From assembly GCA_050084515.1 (NCBI GenBank), contig CM114272.1:51336001-51400000 (forward strand): DNA of 64,000 nt, given 5' to 3'. The position numbers were made by a program, and so were the translations under genes. This document shows positions 32,501 through 47,236 of this stretch, one piece after another. Source of the DNA: Blasia pusilla (lineage: Eukaryota > Marchantiophyta > Marchantiopsida > Blasiales). The notes beneath the pieces were generated by a model. It was not told the origin of the DNA. It made no database searches and saw only the letters and a program-made list of their open reading frames with translations. Within the stretch, counting starts at the first letter, position 1. Every line of letters starts with the position of its first letter.

Positions 32501-34183
32501 GTTGCCATGTTTAGGTAGCTTTGTTCTATTTTGCACTTTTGTTGAGAATGGTTACAAGTTTGAGATAGTAGTCGTTGCAAGAGCAAGGGATGGGAGTAGC
32601 TTGAGAGGTGCTAGAGCTAAAGTCAGACCTAGAGGAGCACTTCAAATCGAGAGTTGTTGGAGACAAGAGCTGTTGTCCTTGCTGAATCAGGAGGAGATTA
32701 TACTTGTAGGAGTTGAACCATAACTGGAAGCCGCTCAAGCACTTTTTTTTAGTATCTAGACTAAATGAAGTAGAGCGACTTGTAAGAGTAGTAGAGCTAA
32801 ATTTTTCTATATAAACATCACATTAAGTATCATATATGAAGGCTTTAGTAGAGCTCAAAGACTCTTACACAACCTATATTAGAGATATACACTTTTAATC
32901 GTCTATAAAAATCAATAAACCCAGGAAGCTTAAGCCTCAATGGCTTGTGTAAATGCATTCATGCAAAGTAGATGTAAGAGTTGACCTTACCTGAGCAAGG
33001 GGTTGAAGTGAGTATAATGACTTTGGGAGTTTATAATTTGGGCGTAAGGAATAAGTATAGTGTACTCTCCAAGCTTGAAATCCCTAAAGGTAGCCTTGCT
33101 CCCCTTATAACTTTCTGAGAAGTGAGGTCAATCTCATATATAGATCTCCCTTGTCGAAGAGATTGTAACTATCATAAGGACAAAATTTTGAAAATGTTAA
33201 AAAATCTGTTAGAAGCTCTCACGGCAGATTTCACAAAACCCCAAAATATCCCATCTAATGGTTGTGAGAAAAAAGTCAGAAGCAATTCATCCTATCTCCT
33301 CATTTCCCGAAAATGGCATGTGTTAGAAAGTAGGTTGTTTGCACCAAGAGAGCACATTCTCCCATAATAGTATAGATTGGTCTTCTTCTAGACTTCATAC
33401 AAATGTGTAAGTACATTCGAGTTTCAACATTGACGAAAGCCTGGAAGTCATAGAAGATAGGGTGGAATTTACATACATCGAAACCTTTGGGAGATGTGGC
33501 GAAGCTATTGTAAGAACATTTGCAACAACCTAAACCTTATTTAATGTTTTTTTCAATTGAGGAAATTTGGAATGTGGGTACATATTCTAATGCATTGTTG
33601 GGTTGTTCTTGCAAGTAGAATGTCTATTCAAAAAGGGAAAATTTTTGTTTTATAAATCATGTTGGAGTTTCCAAGGAATCACTTGGATTATCTTCTATAA
33701 AGCCAACTAATTGAAAGGTACACTTACAAGGTTAGTCTTCATGCATAGGCAATGCATTGAATGCCTTACCCCAAAAAATCACGATCCTTTAGAAAGCGCA
33801 CCATATATTTCATTGAGGTATATATTCACGCATGGCACCTTGTTGCATTCATATGAACAAATCCAAAGTTTCCCAATTTGGCTGACTTGAGTAAGATAGA
33901 GTTGGGATACACTTGGTAGCTCATCCTCCATCTTCTCGTATTCTACTACATCCGCTAATTGGGTTACGAGTGGAGGTATGGCCCATTCATCATTAACCTC
34001 ATTTAGATCCCTAAATATCTAGGTGTCAGATATCGGATCTATATCCTTCACTTGAGTGGAAACCCCCCCTCTTGTAGAATCTTACATTTCTTCCTACATT
34101 GGGATATTTCCCTTCCTCGTTGCATATGAGGATGCAACTTTCAACAAGTTCTTTTTCAAAGCAAGAAGGTTATGAGAAGAAGG
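29546..34183. other. AT-rich region, no recognisable gene
   Basis: Only short frames without recognisable domains. 30936-30960 has telomere-like AAACCTAACCCTAACC text followed by a C-rich stretch (30957-31200) that resembles the leader or promoter of an unidentified gene or element. Nothing downstream supports a coding region. Confidence 0.4.
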
Positions 34184-35760
34184 TCACCCTCTCACACCAT
34201 CAATATGAGGATCACAGTCCTCACCTACTATACTTGAATTCTTAAGAGAATCCAAATCTGTATTCACTGGTGTAACAAAGCCATGCTCAAGAGGAATCTT
34301 TGTGATGTGATGGTTAACACTATCCCCAATTTCACACAATGAATCCACAAAATGTAAAGACTCAGATGTACCAATATATATGTCACCAAGTCCAACAACA
34401 TATGTTGTTTCTTCCAAGTGATCCAAGAGATTTTCACTCTCCTCCCTCATGCTGCCCATTCTGGATCCATCTATTGGAATGCCTTTTGAATGTTGACAAT
34501 CATCTCCAATAGGTTCATTAGTGGGTGGAATGCATGGGAGTTCTTCGGACGGTGAACCATTAGAGGAAACCTCCACTGCCATGGGGGTAGTCCCAATATC
34601 CAAATTTCCTACATGAATGAGATCCAAACCACCTTGTATGGAGATGGTTGAGACAGAAGTTTGAATAACCCCTATATGTGAGATATGACTTTCCCCAACA
34701 AAATCTCTATCTCCATAATATGGACTAGTGTTGAGAAAACCCAAATCTAGATTTTCTCTCCGCGGTGAGGTATCGACACTCTCTATTGTAACCTCACACA
34801 CATCAGTGTGAGGATCTATGCTTATATTTGATGGAATGCCTTCCATGTCGCCAACTGTAGGTTGCACTGGCGGGTCTCCTACATGATCTTCATCTACCCT
34901 CATGGAAATAGGGATCTCTGTAGACATTGTGGGAGAGTTATTACCAACCTCATGCCTTACTCTCTTCTTGAGCCTTTTGAAGACTCGTGGTAAGGTATCC
35001 TTGGATGTAATGGTTCCTCCCATGGATCTAGTCCGTATCACTCTTTGTCTCGGATTCTCAACATCAATATGGACATCTTGGTCCTCTCCCACCTCCTCAA
35101 CCACAAAGGGAATCCTCGGTGTAACACGATCAACAACTACCCTAGAAGACCTTTGTGGGCGCAAAACTTCAAAGTCACTGATGTGTTCAGAGTTATTTGA
35201 TGTTGAAGTGGATGAGGTAGAGGAGTTATTGGAGCTACCTCCAACTCCATATTTCTTGCCACTCTCTCTAGACCATTGAAGGTCTACATCTATCTTCTCT
35301 TTGGGCACATACATACATGCCATTTACTCACAAACCACCTTCACTTTGTCTACATTCCTCTTCTCCAACCATTCTTGATATTGTTGCTTTGCCATGAAAT
35401 ATGAGTATTTTTCTTGATCTCTCTCAAGCCAGCCCATCAAGTTTTGCTTCTTCCTTGCTATCCAAGCAATTGTCTCCCTCACTGGCTGATCTCTCTCATT
35501 AGAATATTTAGAAGGAAGCAAATCCAAATGCACACCCCTTTTTTTCTCCACCACCCCCCATAGTTTCTTCACCAAGTCAAGGTGCAAAAAATATTGCTTG
35601 GCCCTCCCAATCAAATTTGTAGATGTTGGCTGACTTGCTCTCTCAGTGGCAATTAAGCATCTCAACACAACCATCTCCATCATGGCATTGCTTTTTTGGC
35701 ACTCACGAACTTTCACAAGACAATACCCATACTTCTTGTTATCTAAGAGCTCTTCTCAAT
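34184..35760 (-). pseudogene. Unrecognised broken protein gene, about 510 residues readable
   Basis: Two minus-strand stretches (35716-35324 and 35323-34184) are in the same frame, separated by one TAA. The first part is basic and helical, with LVKVRECQKSNAMMEMVVLRCLIA, LVKKLWGVVEKKRGVHLDLL and YFMAKQQYQEWLEKRN. The frame can be extended upstream of 35716 (ELLDNKKYGYCL) as far as a TGA near 35759. The second part opens with a Ser/Asn/Thr run (SSNNSSTSSTSTSNNS) and is acidic and low-complexity, with several VSTI and HIDV-like repeats. No catalytic motif is visible. The neighbour at 35887-36288 has a BED-finger-like N-terminus on the same strand, so the set could be the remains of a transposon accessory gene or a host gene. 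I do not recognise the family. Confidence 0.45.
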
Positions 35761-35886
35761 TATCCATGTCAACAAAATGTTGGAGATTATACTCCATCAA
35801 AGCTCACAAGATGGCTTCTTTCCCAAGTGAGGGATCTTACGTCGATCTTTAATTTCTAACCATCTCTCTAAATGAAATTGGTGCAA

Positions 35887-36288
35887 TCAATATAAATTTT
35901 CCCTTCTCATTTTTTCCTCTCGCTTAGTTGCATCATGAGATTTCCTCAACTTCTCTTTCTCTCTTTGGGAATTACTAATTTTCCTCTTAGGATCCTTTCT
36001 AGGGTCCATAGGAGGACTACCCGCATGTTCCAATAGATCTAAGTAGCATTTTTCTAGGTTTGGATGCTTTTTAATCAAGTGTTGGTTACACTTGCTCTTG
36101 TTTTTTGCAGAGAATATGCGGTTGAAAACTAAGCAAATCCACTTGGTGCCATCATTCAAATATTCCCAATATATATTCTCCCCCAAAGCAACATCACACA
36201 CAACTTGAGAGAGATTTGGATTCGAAGTAGCCATGGAGATATTATTCCTAAGACACATTGAATTAGAAAAAAAGGCACAAAACAACAA
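35887..36288 (-). pseudogene. BED-type zinc-finger-like N-terminal fragment
   Basis: From the second methionine block (MATSNPNLSQ) the protein has W.YLNDGTKWICLVF....FS..NKSKCNQHLIKKHPN. It resembles a BED finger (W..C..C...F......L..HL...H) but has Phe where the second Cys should be. A highly charged Lys/Arg/Glu C-terminus follows. BED fingers are found in hAT-type transposases and their domesticated relatives. No hAT catalytic or dimerisation domain was seen nearby. Confidence 0.45.
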
Positions 36289-37379
36289 TTTTATTTACTT
36301 GTGAAGAAGAGGGAGAGAACGTGTTGTGCGCCTACTCTCCCTGAATGTTAATCTTTGTTGTTGCGGAAGCGTGCGTTCAGTAGGTCACGCTCTCAATGCT
36401 GATCTGCATCCAAACACGCATTCACGTTAGTTGGGTCGGGATCAATCAGAAGTTCTATCTTGTTGAGTCCTTGACTCGCCTATCACCAAGCTCAACCTTC
36501 CTAGTTTCGCGGTTTACAACACAGGCAAGTCTCGAAAGACTTGGGACACACTTTCTAGTCAGTTCAAGAAGTTGAAAGGATGTTCCGCACCTGACGGTTC
36601 CAACTGTGCTATGGACATCCAATGAGTCCCTAACCAAGACTTAAAAGAAAAATGAATCACGGGTGAGAATCCAAGTGTGGCTTACAAAATATACTCCCTT
36701 GGATTAGGTTTGGGTTTCGAGTTCCAACGCTAAACTCCCGTTCCATCCCGTGCCCTTGAGATGCTGTTTGGTGCTCAAAGTGGGATTCATGTTCCAAGAC
36801 ATCTTGTAGAGACTCCCCCTTACTAGTAATTATGGGGATCACTGAGGTCCCCCTAACTTTAGGGAAAGATAGCCGAGCCCCTTAGATTGGCCCTCAACCC
36901 AATTGCTCTCACTGTTGTTTTCGGCCAATATCTAAACTTAAACCTATGCGTTTGTTGAGATATTTAGTGTGTTAGAAGTATCTCAAGATAACCTTTCTAA
37001 CGTGCCCTTATTTTTCCTAAATTCATCTTAGGGTTAAACGTTATGGTGTGAAACATAGTCAAATTCCCTAAATGCTAGTCGTGCTCCAAAACTGGTTCTC
37101 ACCTCTTTAGCAACCAACCTTCCAAGACTCAATGCATCTCAAGTCTTGGTTCGCGTTTGGTATAGGTTTCCTAGTCATGACCACTAATGCATGAAACACA
37201 CAACTCTGTTCCACATTTCGTCTCTTGGACTTTTCCAAGAGACCTTTCCAAAAGCCTCTCTACTACGCGATTATCGTAGCGTCAGTCCACTAGAGTTACG
37301 ATGTTCCGCTTGGCTCCTATTTTGTGTTGGTTTGGTTATGAGGGTAGCAACAGAGAAATTATTTTAATAATATGAGGAA

Positions 37380-37760
<381 letters not shown>

Positions 37761-40515
37761 AAGCTATCTTCAACTTGGGTTAGTGCTTTGAAAATCCTCG
37801 TAAGGTCTAAACTACGAAGTGTTCCCATGGAGAATCCAAAGAAACTAGAAACTTCAAAACCATGGATGTCTATTGATGCAAGACCACATCTCACACAACT
37901 TTGGAAGGGGTCCCATAAGCCTCTTGATTTTCGGTGCACTAGAAGATCAACTTAGCTCTCTACAATCTTTGTACAAGGTAAGCACTCAGACTATACCAGT
38001 TCCGCATTAAGAGCCATCACAATATGAGGTTGTTGCAGAGCATTGCCTCCTTCATAATAAAGGTCATGCACGGACGTCACCTCCATTTCCTGCGTAGGCT
38101 GGTTATCTCACCTGACAAAGAGCTTTGAACTTGTGTCCAACCATCACAATATGCAGGCTCCCAGATCCACTCAGTCAATAGCCAATCTCAATAAATGCTG
38201 GCAACAAGTCAAGCTCGCCTTTAGGTCCCAAGAATGAACCAGAACCTCCCTACCCTTTGCCAACAAGTTCTTGGTTGTTACGCAAATAGACGTTAGAATA
38301 GAACTTAAAACATTGTTGGGATTACTCAGCTGAAAGTGCTTGACTTGGGCTGAAGGTATTTCACAACGCAAAGGTTGACACCAAAGAATAATGTACATGG
38401 CTTTGGAGTGGTCCTTTTGGAGATTATTTGTGGGCGGCCAACCATCAGCCATAGTGCCAAAGCGAATCACTAGACCTGTTTTGTTAACTCAGTGAATCTC
38501 TCACCAAGGCCAGATCTCTAGCTATCCAGATCGATTGAAGTTTGTTCCTTTATTCTCGGATTTTCTCTACAATCAACGTTAGACATGAATTAATGGCAAC
38601 GTTGGGGCTTTTGCAAGCATGATTCGTGGGGAAATAGGCCATGATCTTTGATGCATATCTCTATGTGTAAGACCTTAAACTCCGAAAAGGACTCGGTTGA
38701 AATCTATGAATTGCAATTAGAGTAAGCCTTGCAATAAGGCTTACTATAATATGTGAACTGTCACATTCGCTTCTCTTAAAGAAACGAGAGGGGGTGGCCT
38801 TACTTGTAAGACTACCCACTAAAATCTATGCTCCTAGTAGCTCAACTATTATATGTCGTCTGTTTGTTGCAGATACTACTATAATCGCAATTTTGAATAG
38901 AGTGACGACCCTACTTAGGTGGATACCGACACAATCGTTCAGGCTTCTATATTTGCTATTTTCTTGAGTTAGGAGATATTCGATTATCTTTGGACGGTTC
39001 CACAATATCTGATGATGTGCGTTTGTTGATCTATGGATAATTGATGAACCAATTTGACATACAAGCTCAAGAGCAGATACTCCCGGATGGGGAATGGGAA
39101 TTTCATCTACATAGTTGATGGTAGAGCGGCTCTCATTTGTATTGCTACAAAGACGAGTTCCAGACTAGAATTTCTAGATTAAGTTTTCTCCCATAGTTAG
39201 ACGCTCTGTGCACACAGACTTATGAAGGAGATTACATGCGCGGGCATGAATAGTCATTCCCACTTGTCGTATTCACTCCAATTTTGTTCAATATATTTTC
39301 TTGAAAATCCAAAAAACAGGATTCTACTAAGGTTCTCAAGCTCTTTGTGGAGTGGTTTACAAGTCCAACATCCTAGAGATTAGGAAAAGTGCCAGCATTC
39401 TCATCATGTACGAGAGGGATGTAAACACAAAGAACAAAGAAGCGTGGTCTTTTTTTCTATTAGGGCTGGTCATTAAATCTCACTCTTACAATTTTAGTAG
39501 CACGGGTGATCAAGATACTATTGACTTACCAAGGATTCCTTATAGTTAAGGTTGGCATGAGGAGCTTTTGAAGAAATATTTCACAGGTTTATTTGTTTAT
39601 CTCGATGAGCAATCTATACCATTCACTCTACAAAAGGGCATAGTTAAGGTTGGCACGAAGATCTCAGACAAGCATTCATGACGTAGCACCGGATTTCATC
39701 GAAGCTTTATTGATCAAGTACGATTGCTCGTTTCAATTTAGTCAATTTTCCATATAAGGTGAACCAACCTTTTCGCTCATCTCTTCTCAAGACGGAGATC
39801 AAATGGCTAACAATATATTGGAGCAAGACTCTTAGGCCATGCTAGTGTATTGAGGTTGGAATCCCTTAAGTAAAAGGTGGACTAGGATTGATATTGTGAT
39901 CACACATTTGTACATCTTTGTTGATTTTCGGACTCACATCTCTTTCTTAAAACACAATATATATATATATTGTTATGGGACACATTTGGAAGTGAATATA
40001 GTGCTACATGATACAATATTGGTAATAAAAGCCCTTCACATATTTGTAGATCTGTAAATATTTTAATTCACAATTAGAGATTAGAGAGGAGACTTTATAT
40101 TTAAATATAAACCATGCTTCTTCTTAATAGTGAGAGAAAGTGGAGAGTCAATTACTAGATGAACATTGCCCTTTAGTGTGTGCACGGTATCGGTTAGGAA
40201 ACATAAAAATAGAGGAATACATTGGGCACAATAATTCTTAAAATCAACCTCAAATGTCACAATTTCATAAGTTTGTTGAAGTACAACAAATCTTACTTGA
40301 GTACGCTCATATTTTTCATCTTCTATGCTTATTTTCAGCCTTGCAAGAGTTAAGCTTTACATCATATCAATGTTGATAAGGCTATTTTACATTGTAGAAA
40401 GCTTGGTTCTAAGTATCTCCCTCCTATTTCATGAGGATTGTATTACTTTGAATGCATACTATATATACATCGTGTTGTTAATGTTGCAATATATGAAGAT
40501 TTTCATTGTCGCATG

Positions 40516-40556
40516 TAACTTGCATTCTACATGTAGAGCATGTAGAATGCAAGTTA
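40516..40556. repeat. Perfect 18-bp inverted repeat with 5-nt loop
   Basis: Arms TAACTTGCATTCTACATG (40516-40533) and its exact reverse complement (40539-40556), loop TAGAG. The stem is perfect. It is too short for a normal plant microRNA precursor. Confidence 0.9.
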
Positions 40557-43500
40557 TTTTGCAGGGTTCTCAACCCTCGGATATGAATCTTTTAACGGTC
40601 ATATGGATACAAACTTTCCCCATTACTCCATTGTGTTAGTGTCCACGGTATTAGTGTTAATGCTCTCATTAATACGAAATAGAATAGTGTTTTCTTCCTC
40701 TGGCTGTGTTATTCCCGACTTACTATATTCATGTTCTCCTAACCTCCAAACATACGGCTTGCCATGTTACTCCGGCTATACTCGTGTTCTTCGAACCTCC
40801 AAACATACTGCATTATAAAACTCAAAACCAGGGCCGTATTTTGGTTCTTAGGTATCCCTTCACATAACATGTAGTTGGCAAGTTGGAAGAGTTGCGCAAT
40901 AACCTTTACTAAGTACTCGGTTACATGGGTGCATTCCTTCAACTCATAGCTCCTCTAGTCTCGTAGACGATATCTACTTGTGCCCATGTTCACTACTCAA
41001 ACTTTACGAGTGTTTTAACTACCTTGGTATCAAAAAATACCATACAACTACTAGACATGGACCCGGACCCATCCTACGTATCCTTATTCTTTCACTTAGC
41101 CACAAATACTTGCTAAGATCGTTCTGTATGGCCATTGGGAGCGTTTCCCACATAAGGTCTTGAGTAGAGTTCATGAATAAGCCCTTTGTACTTTAGAGCA
41201 AAAGTTTTCTACTACATACGTGCATGAATCGATAAAAAAAAATGATGATTTTTTTGAAACCTGGTAGTAGGGAGACCTAAATGAGCCTCAACCTTTCTTA
41301 CAAAGACTATTACAACAATTATTTTTGATCGCAAATAAAATTCATAAGAATACCCAATGTAAATGTAGCTTATGTGGCATGAAAACAAGGAAGTAACTTA
41401 CACATAATCCTTTCTTGCATGAAAGGATAGTGCAAGTTAGGAAGATAAGCAGACCCACATGCAATATCCTAGTGAATCCACATAAACTGAGATTGAGTAG
41501 AGTCCATACAAAGCTTATGGTCTTTTCCCACAACAAGCTACTAAGGAAACCGGTCACTAGGATCTGGCATGACATCTCTTTTCTACTAGAGGATAAGGCC
41601 ACATAATCCTCTGCATTTATAATTGAGATGAAATGTTATGGCTATTGTGGAGCAATATTCTATCATACAAACCAACTAAAAAATGAACATAAGATAGTTG
41701 AAGTTTACCCACCTTATTCGCTATGTAATGGGTACATGATTCCATATGTCATGCAAGCCCTTGGAATTTATTTTTTCACAATGTGCAAACATAACTCCCA
41801 ACACAACAAATAATATATACATGACACTTGCGTATATTCAAGACATGTTGGCTGTCAACCCACTCTACCTAGTGTTGGGTCTCAAAGTATAATGGATTCC
41901 ATGACAACTTCTTCGATGTTAGGTCCCTTCTTGATTTCCCACTTGTTGGTTAGAATCTTGAAGACCCTGCCCTTGCAGATCCATACTTTTAACACAAACA
42001 AGTAAGAAGTATTTTTCTTGTGAACGTGAAAGTCAATTCTCTATATCTGCATTACATCCCTCTCATAGAACTACCACATTCCACATACGGCCGTGTGGTG
42101 TTAACTTCCTCTTATGTAGAGTCCATCTTGCAATTAAGAGCTTCCCAAGAAAAAGACTAGTTGACCCATAGCGTGAATGTAAACCCATAAAGTGCAGAAA
42201 CCAACATCTTACAAGTTGTCCAATATGCACTTACTATGAAGAGATGACAATCCTATGATATCTTTCACAATGGCAACATTTTTTTGGGGGAGAATATCCA
42301 CATTAGGGAACAACTTCCTAATGATAAGAATGGTATTTTAGCTAATACAAAGCTGACCATTTTAATAGAAATATTTCCATTCTTATTTCTGTATTTTAGG
42401 GGATATTTCAATGGGAATTGCTATCTTTTTATTGTATTCACAGTCGTACGAGGCAACTGCTTCAGTTTATTCACATTGTACAAGCAATATGTCCTCATTA
42501 TGCACCAACTATGTCAATCAATAGCCTCTGTGCCTTCCAACCGTTCATGCATTTTAAATCGCGAGTTTGATTTGCTAAACGTAAGCACCCTCGCCTCCTT
42601 GATGAATGACTTTATTCTAACATATGAAAGTATAATATTAGTGCTCAAATTCTAGGTAGTCTATCATGGCACCAGTGCCATTTGAAAGACCTTAGGGCTT
42701 TGATAAAAAAAAATGGGGAATGATAGATTTTTTTTATCGAACTTACTTTAGATAAGATGTTTGATACTAGACAGCCTAAAATTGCAGATATTGAGACTAG
42801 TATTCAAAGGTTTAATTTCAATTTCATATAGAGAGATGCAATTTTCAAGTCTGGTATCTTGTTTCATACTAGACTGAGGGTATTTCTCCATAGTTACATT
42901 CTTGGTGGCCCACAAGTTCTCGGTCACGTACAAAACCATCTAATTAGATATGAATTATCATGACGAGGGAGCCTACACTCTCACATTATCTTATGGGTTA
43001 ACAAGACTGAGGTTTCACATGTGATCTCTAAGATTTTTTGCTATGTACCTGACATGCAATGTCGTGATGCTACTACAAATGCACTTCCCATCATGCTCAA
43101 TAGGCTCAATTGCAATGTCACAACTAAGAAGATTCATAAATGCAAGCGAGGTGTTTGCGTTATAGTTGGTACAAAGGAACATGCACCCTATTGTCGCTTG
43201 GGTTTTCTTGCCCCTGGCAACTTTCACATGGAACCTATTATAGATCCATGTGAAACTTAGAAGTGGAGTTACTTCAGACTTGGTGAAAAGCACTGAAACG
43301 TCATACCCTACGGTCCCTACCAACATGTTATATCATGGGGAACCCACATGAATTTGCAATTTGTAAGTAATGTTCAGTGATTGTTTTACTTGCCAAAGTA
43401 CGCTCTTAAGTGTGAACCATAGGGAGCCCTTAAAATTACCATAGAATGTGCAAAATGTTTAGGCCTCGAAGGTTTGGATGAGATCCAACTACGTCTCATC

Positions 43501-44406
43501 TCAAGACTTTTCTTAAATAGGTTAGTGCCCTCTACTAAGGTGGCACTAACAACCTTAAAGATCCCCATTATCTATAGATCGTAGACTGTTGAGTACATTG
43601 ATTCAAGTCCGCCAAGTAGGAGAACTACCCTTTATAAGAATACAACATTGCGCATTCATCCCACATTATTGTATTTCCATCGCCACATTCAATCTCTGAT
43701 TTAACGTTCATGCAATTTTGGAGTGGATACGAAGTTATAAGAAATGGAAAAAGGGACTATCGTCAATATATTGGGTAGGACACTATTGGAAACCATGCTT
43801 ATGCGACAACAAGGTTGGTATGTTTCATATTATATCATCCCTTGCACTAGTGGACAAGTTTTTTATTAACACCCTTATGGCGAACATAATGTCCAGATCT
43901 GAATCTTAGGTTTTAAGCGTGTCGTCTCTCAAGTGGACTTACTTATATGAGTGTATACACATGAAAATATTTTCACATAGCTCTTTTTTCTTGAATGAAA
44001 TACAAAAACATGCGCAAGCCAATCTCTAGAGTGACGTTCATGCCAGCAAAATTATGTCCAAAGTCTTGGATGTTATTGGGCCTTATCTTCACTTCTACAT
44101 ATCTTGTGAAAACCATCGAAATAATAATAAATCCTTCTAAAACTTCCTCCAAGCATAAGAACCCACCCTTACCACTAAATATCCTCATTGACAAGCAACT
44201 AAACATAGAATACAAAATTTAGGAAATGTCATCGAGACTAGTCATGGTTACTGGGCTGCCACGTTTTGGTAAGACATTCTTTATCCATTTCATGGAGAAA
44301 TAGTGGTCCCTCACCTCTACTACAACACTATTAACAACTACCATCGGAATCGATGCAGATCACTTTATTAAGAATATAATCACAGTTCATTCAGCATTTG
44401 CCATAT

Positions 44407-44905
44407 TGATTAGTCATTAAGATATATTGGTGAGATCTAGAAATCATCTAGCAGAGCACCTTTGGAGATATTGGAGGACAACCTGGAGAGGTCCAAGATG
44501 TCCTTTTGAGGCCACGTGTAACCTGAGAGAGCAGGTTTCCCCTTCGTTTCGGCTCATTTGGAGCCATATTGAGGAACTTACTATTTTGGGTGAGTACCAT
44601 TCTGGGAAGTGGCCCTTGATCTCCTATATCATGTCAAGAGCCAAGGAGGTGACTTGGGAGCATAGATTACCATGGAGAGAGCTTGGGAGAGGGTAGGGAT
44701 ATACCTCAAGGAGAGAGACCTTGAGAGCTCATTCTCTCTTTGTTGAACCTCTTAGCACAAGGCAGCGGAGCTATGGTCCCTTTCCTTGTGAGTGTAACCC
44801 AAGCCTCTCATTAGGAGAATGGGTTTGGTTTGACATTGAGAGAGACATGTGAGAGTGCACACATTTGAGAGCTATGGTGTTGAGAGAGATTGGATCTTAT
44901 TTTAC
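44407..44905 (+). repeat. 5' terminal arm A of element 3
   Basis: The start is eroded (TGATTAGTCATTAAG in place of TGTCACGTCTTTTAG) but the rest follows the A arm to GGATCTTATTTTA. It passes into CAAAGAGAGAATGAG with no B arm between, as in element 2. Confidence 0.75.
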
Positions 44906-46508
44906 AAAGAGAGAATGAGTGAGTGAGAGAGCTTCATGGGGGAGCTCGCTGGTTGCTCAATGTGTGTTGCAGGTTGGGGGACCGTGTTTTCCGCTTCATG
45001 GGAGTGCTCACCAGAGCAAGAGCCCCGCGAGTTTATTGTTTTTCTTTGCTGATTTTCGTACGGGAGAGTGGTACGCGGAAGCGATGCCCAATTTATGTTA
45101 GGAATTGAGTATGGGGGCGAGTTGATCCATACGAGTGCTCTTGGGAGCACCATGTAGCTTTATCATTTGTGTTGTCAGAGGTTTTATATTTTTGATGGGA
45201 GAAATCAGCGCGAAAGCGATGCCAAATTTTGTGTAGGAGAAAGAGACATTGGGCTTTACCACAGTCCCCACGAGTTTTTATTGGAAATTTAAATTCAAAA
45301 TATTTTTTAACACCGTCGTAGATCAGAAAGCTGTGCACGCTTTGGAACAGACAATGCACAATTTGGAGATGTGAGCAAAAAGTTATGGCCAATTTTGCAG
45401 ATTGCCAACTTTTAGGGTAAAAATTTCCAAACCCTAAACCAGCCATCGCTATTGGCGGCGCCGTCATTGTCCACGTCCGCTACTCGTTAATGCGCGACTT
45501 CGATTGTGTGACCTTTTTGGATCCATGGGATCACTGTTTCTTTTCCACTTTGCTATGTTGTGATTGGTAGCCGCTCAACTATGATCAAGTATTGTGCCAT
45601 GATGCCCGTAGCCACAACGCGCCGCCAATTTCCGCACGGTGCCGCTCGTGGCCGCACGTACCATCTCGATCGCGGAGCCGCACCATCACTAGGAGCAGAT
45701 TGTGTTTTGTTGACTGAGTAGGGTATGCTGTCGAGTGCTGCATCCCATTCTTGAGTGCCGTGCCATTTGTAGCCGCTGCGTGTTGCCAGTGCCGCACCGG
45801 ACTGTTGGACCTCCACCGCACATCAAGGAGATTTGAGTATCATCAATACCAGGGAAGTATGACGTGCTATTTGGAGGAGTTGTCTTTACGACCAAGTTGG
45901 GGTGAAGATTTTTGATTGTTAAGGAGAGACATCAACATTTATTGTCAAATTACCCATTCTAGTCTTTTTCCCTGTACGTTTTAGGGATTTTCGGGTATTG
46001 GGAAGTTATTTGGGATATTGGGAAGTTATTTGGGATATTAGATTCCGTGCTAATGTTTAGAGCATCGATAATGTATGCGTTTAGGGGATATAGATTTGTG
46101 TGGGATGTCCATAGTTAAGGATGATTTATCGATGAGACAATAGATCAGTTGATTTTTTGCACCACGCCGCTTGTTGCCACACAACACACGTCTTAGTGAG
46201 AGAGTGTAGATTAAGTGCCGCATGTTTAGTTTGAGTGATTGAGGGATCACTCACGAGATTGAGAGTGATAGTGTGAGAGGGGCACAAGGGCCATCAAGGC
46301 GTCCTTTTGGGATTTTGAGAGGCGAGGTAGTGGACTTGAGAGTAGCTCTGAAAGGTTTAACCACAGTGGTGCGAGGTTTCGAGGATCTCCACGTGAGAGA
46401 CAACCTTGATCTCCTTATGTGTCATCTTCAGACAAGGGGAACAGTGTAGAGGAGTGTGTTAGTGATTCGCAATACACATTGAGTGGTCCTACCAGTTGGG
46501 CGTACGAG
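44906..46508 (+). other. Long leader of element 3
   Basis: 1.6 kb of untranslated sequence, collinear with 13724-15516. It shares the long stretches around CTGATTTGTGTT...GAGAAATCAGCGC and the block before the Gag ATG (GAGTGGTCCTACCAGTTGGGC). Confidence 0.6.
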
Positions 46509-47236
46509 ATGGATGACCGGGTAGAGGACCGCGTAGGTTTTTGGGTGATGTAGGCACTATAGAGCTACAAGACTTCATTGCGGAGTTTAGGAGATGGTGT
46601 GACTCACAGCGGGCTAGGAACTCCATAGAGTTCAACCCGTTTATAGCATGGAATGGCATGTTCCAACATTTGGAGGGGGCACCCATGGACAATTACCATG
46701 AGTTCTCCCACAGATATGCCCGTGAGATTAAGGCATGGCGACTCTACTATGATCCACACTATGCGTCATGGATAAAACCATTCCGAGATGAGGAGGAGGA
46801 GTGAGGAGAGGCTAATTCCTCTTCCACCAGTGATATTCTAGGAGGGCTAGCTCACACTAGAGAAGTTGCACCATCGAGTTGGGTTTGTCCCAAGTTCAAC
46901 CCCGTGGTTGAGTTCTTTGCAGAGTTGAGGAGGAGCTACCAAGGGGTACGGACTGAGAAGTTGCGGAGCATCCATGACTTCCAGAGGCGCCTGGGTGAGA
47001 GTTTGCGTAAGGCCTACACTCCCTTGTGCAGGTTGATTAACGTCACTCAGGGGGTGATAGAGGCCCACGCTATCAAGTCATGGTACGCGATGCTCGACCA
47101 AACTATACGGACATGGGTGCGGGAGGGAGTGCTTCTTATGAATACCTCACCCATGTTGAGAGATGTTTTTAGGGCCTCCGAGAACATTGAGCGCAACATG
47201 GCGGAGGAGAGCGTAGCCACCATGAGTTATGGGTGA
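46509..47236 (+). pseudogene. Gag capsid of element 3
   Basis: Begins at the ATG at 46509 (MDDR..), with a 1-nt deletion soon after. From 46541 it is open through FNPFIAWNGMFQHLEGAPMDNYHEF to a TGA at 46802-46804. It then continues in frame (46904-47236) through FFAELRRSYQGVRTEKL, IHDFQRRLGESLRKAYT and INVTQGVIEAHAIKSWYAMLD. The homologous TGA position in element 2 reads Ser, so one substitution separates them. It supplies the same capsid function as 15517-16368 and is likewise broken. Remnants of the nucleocapsid follow at about 47360-47530 but both knuckles are ruined. Confidence 0.8.
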
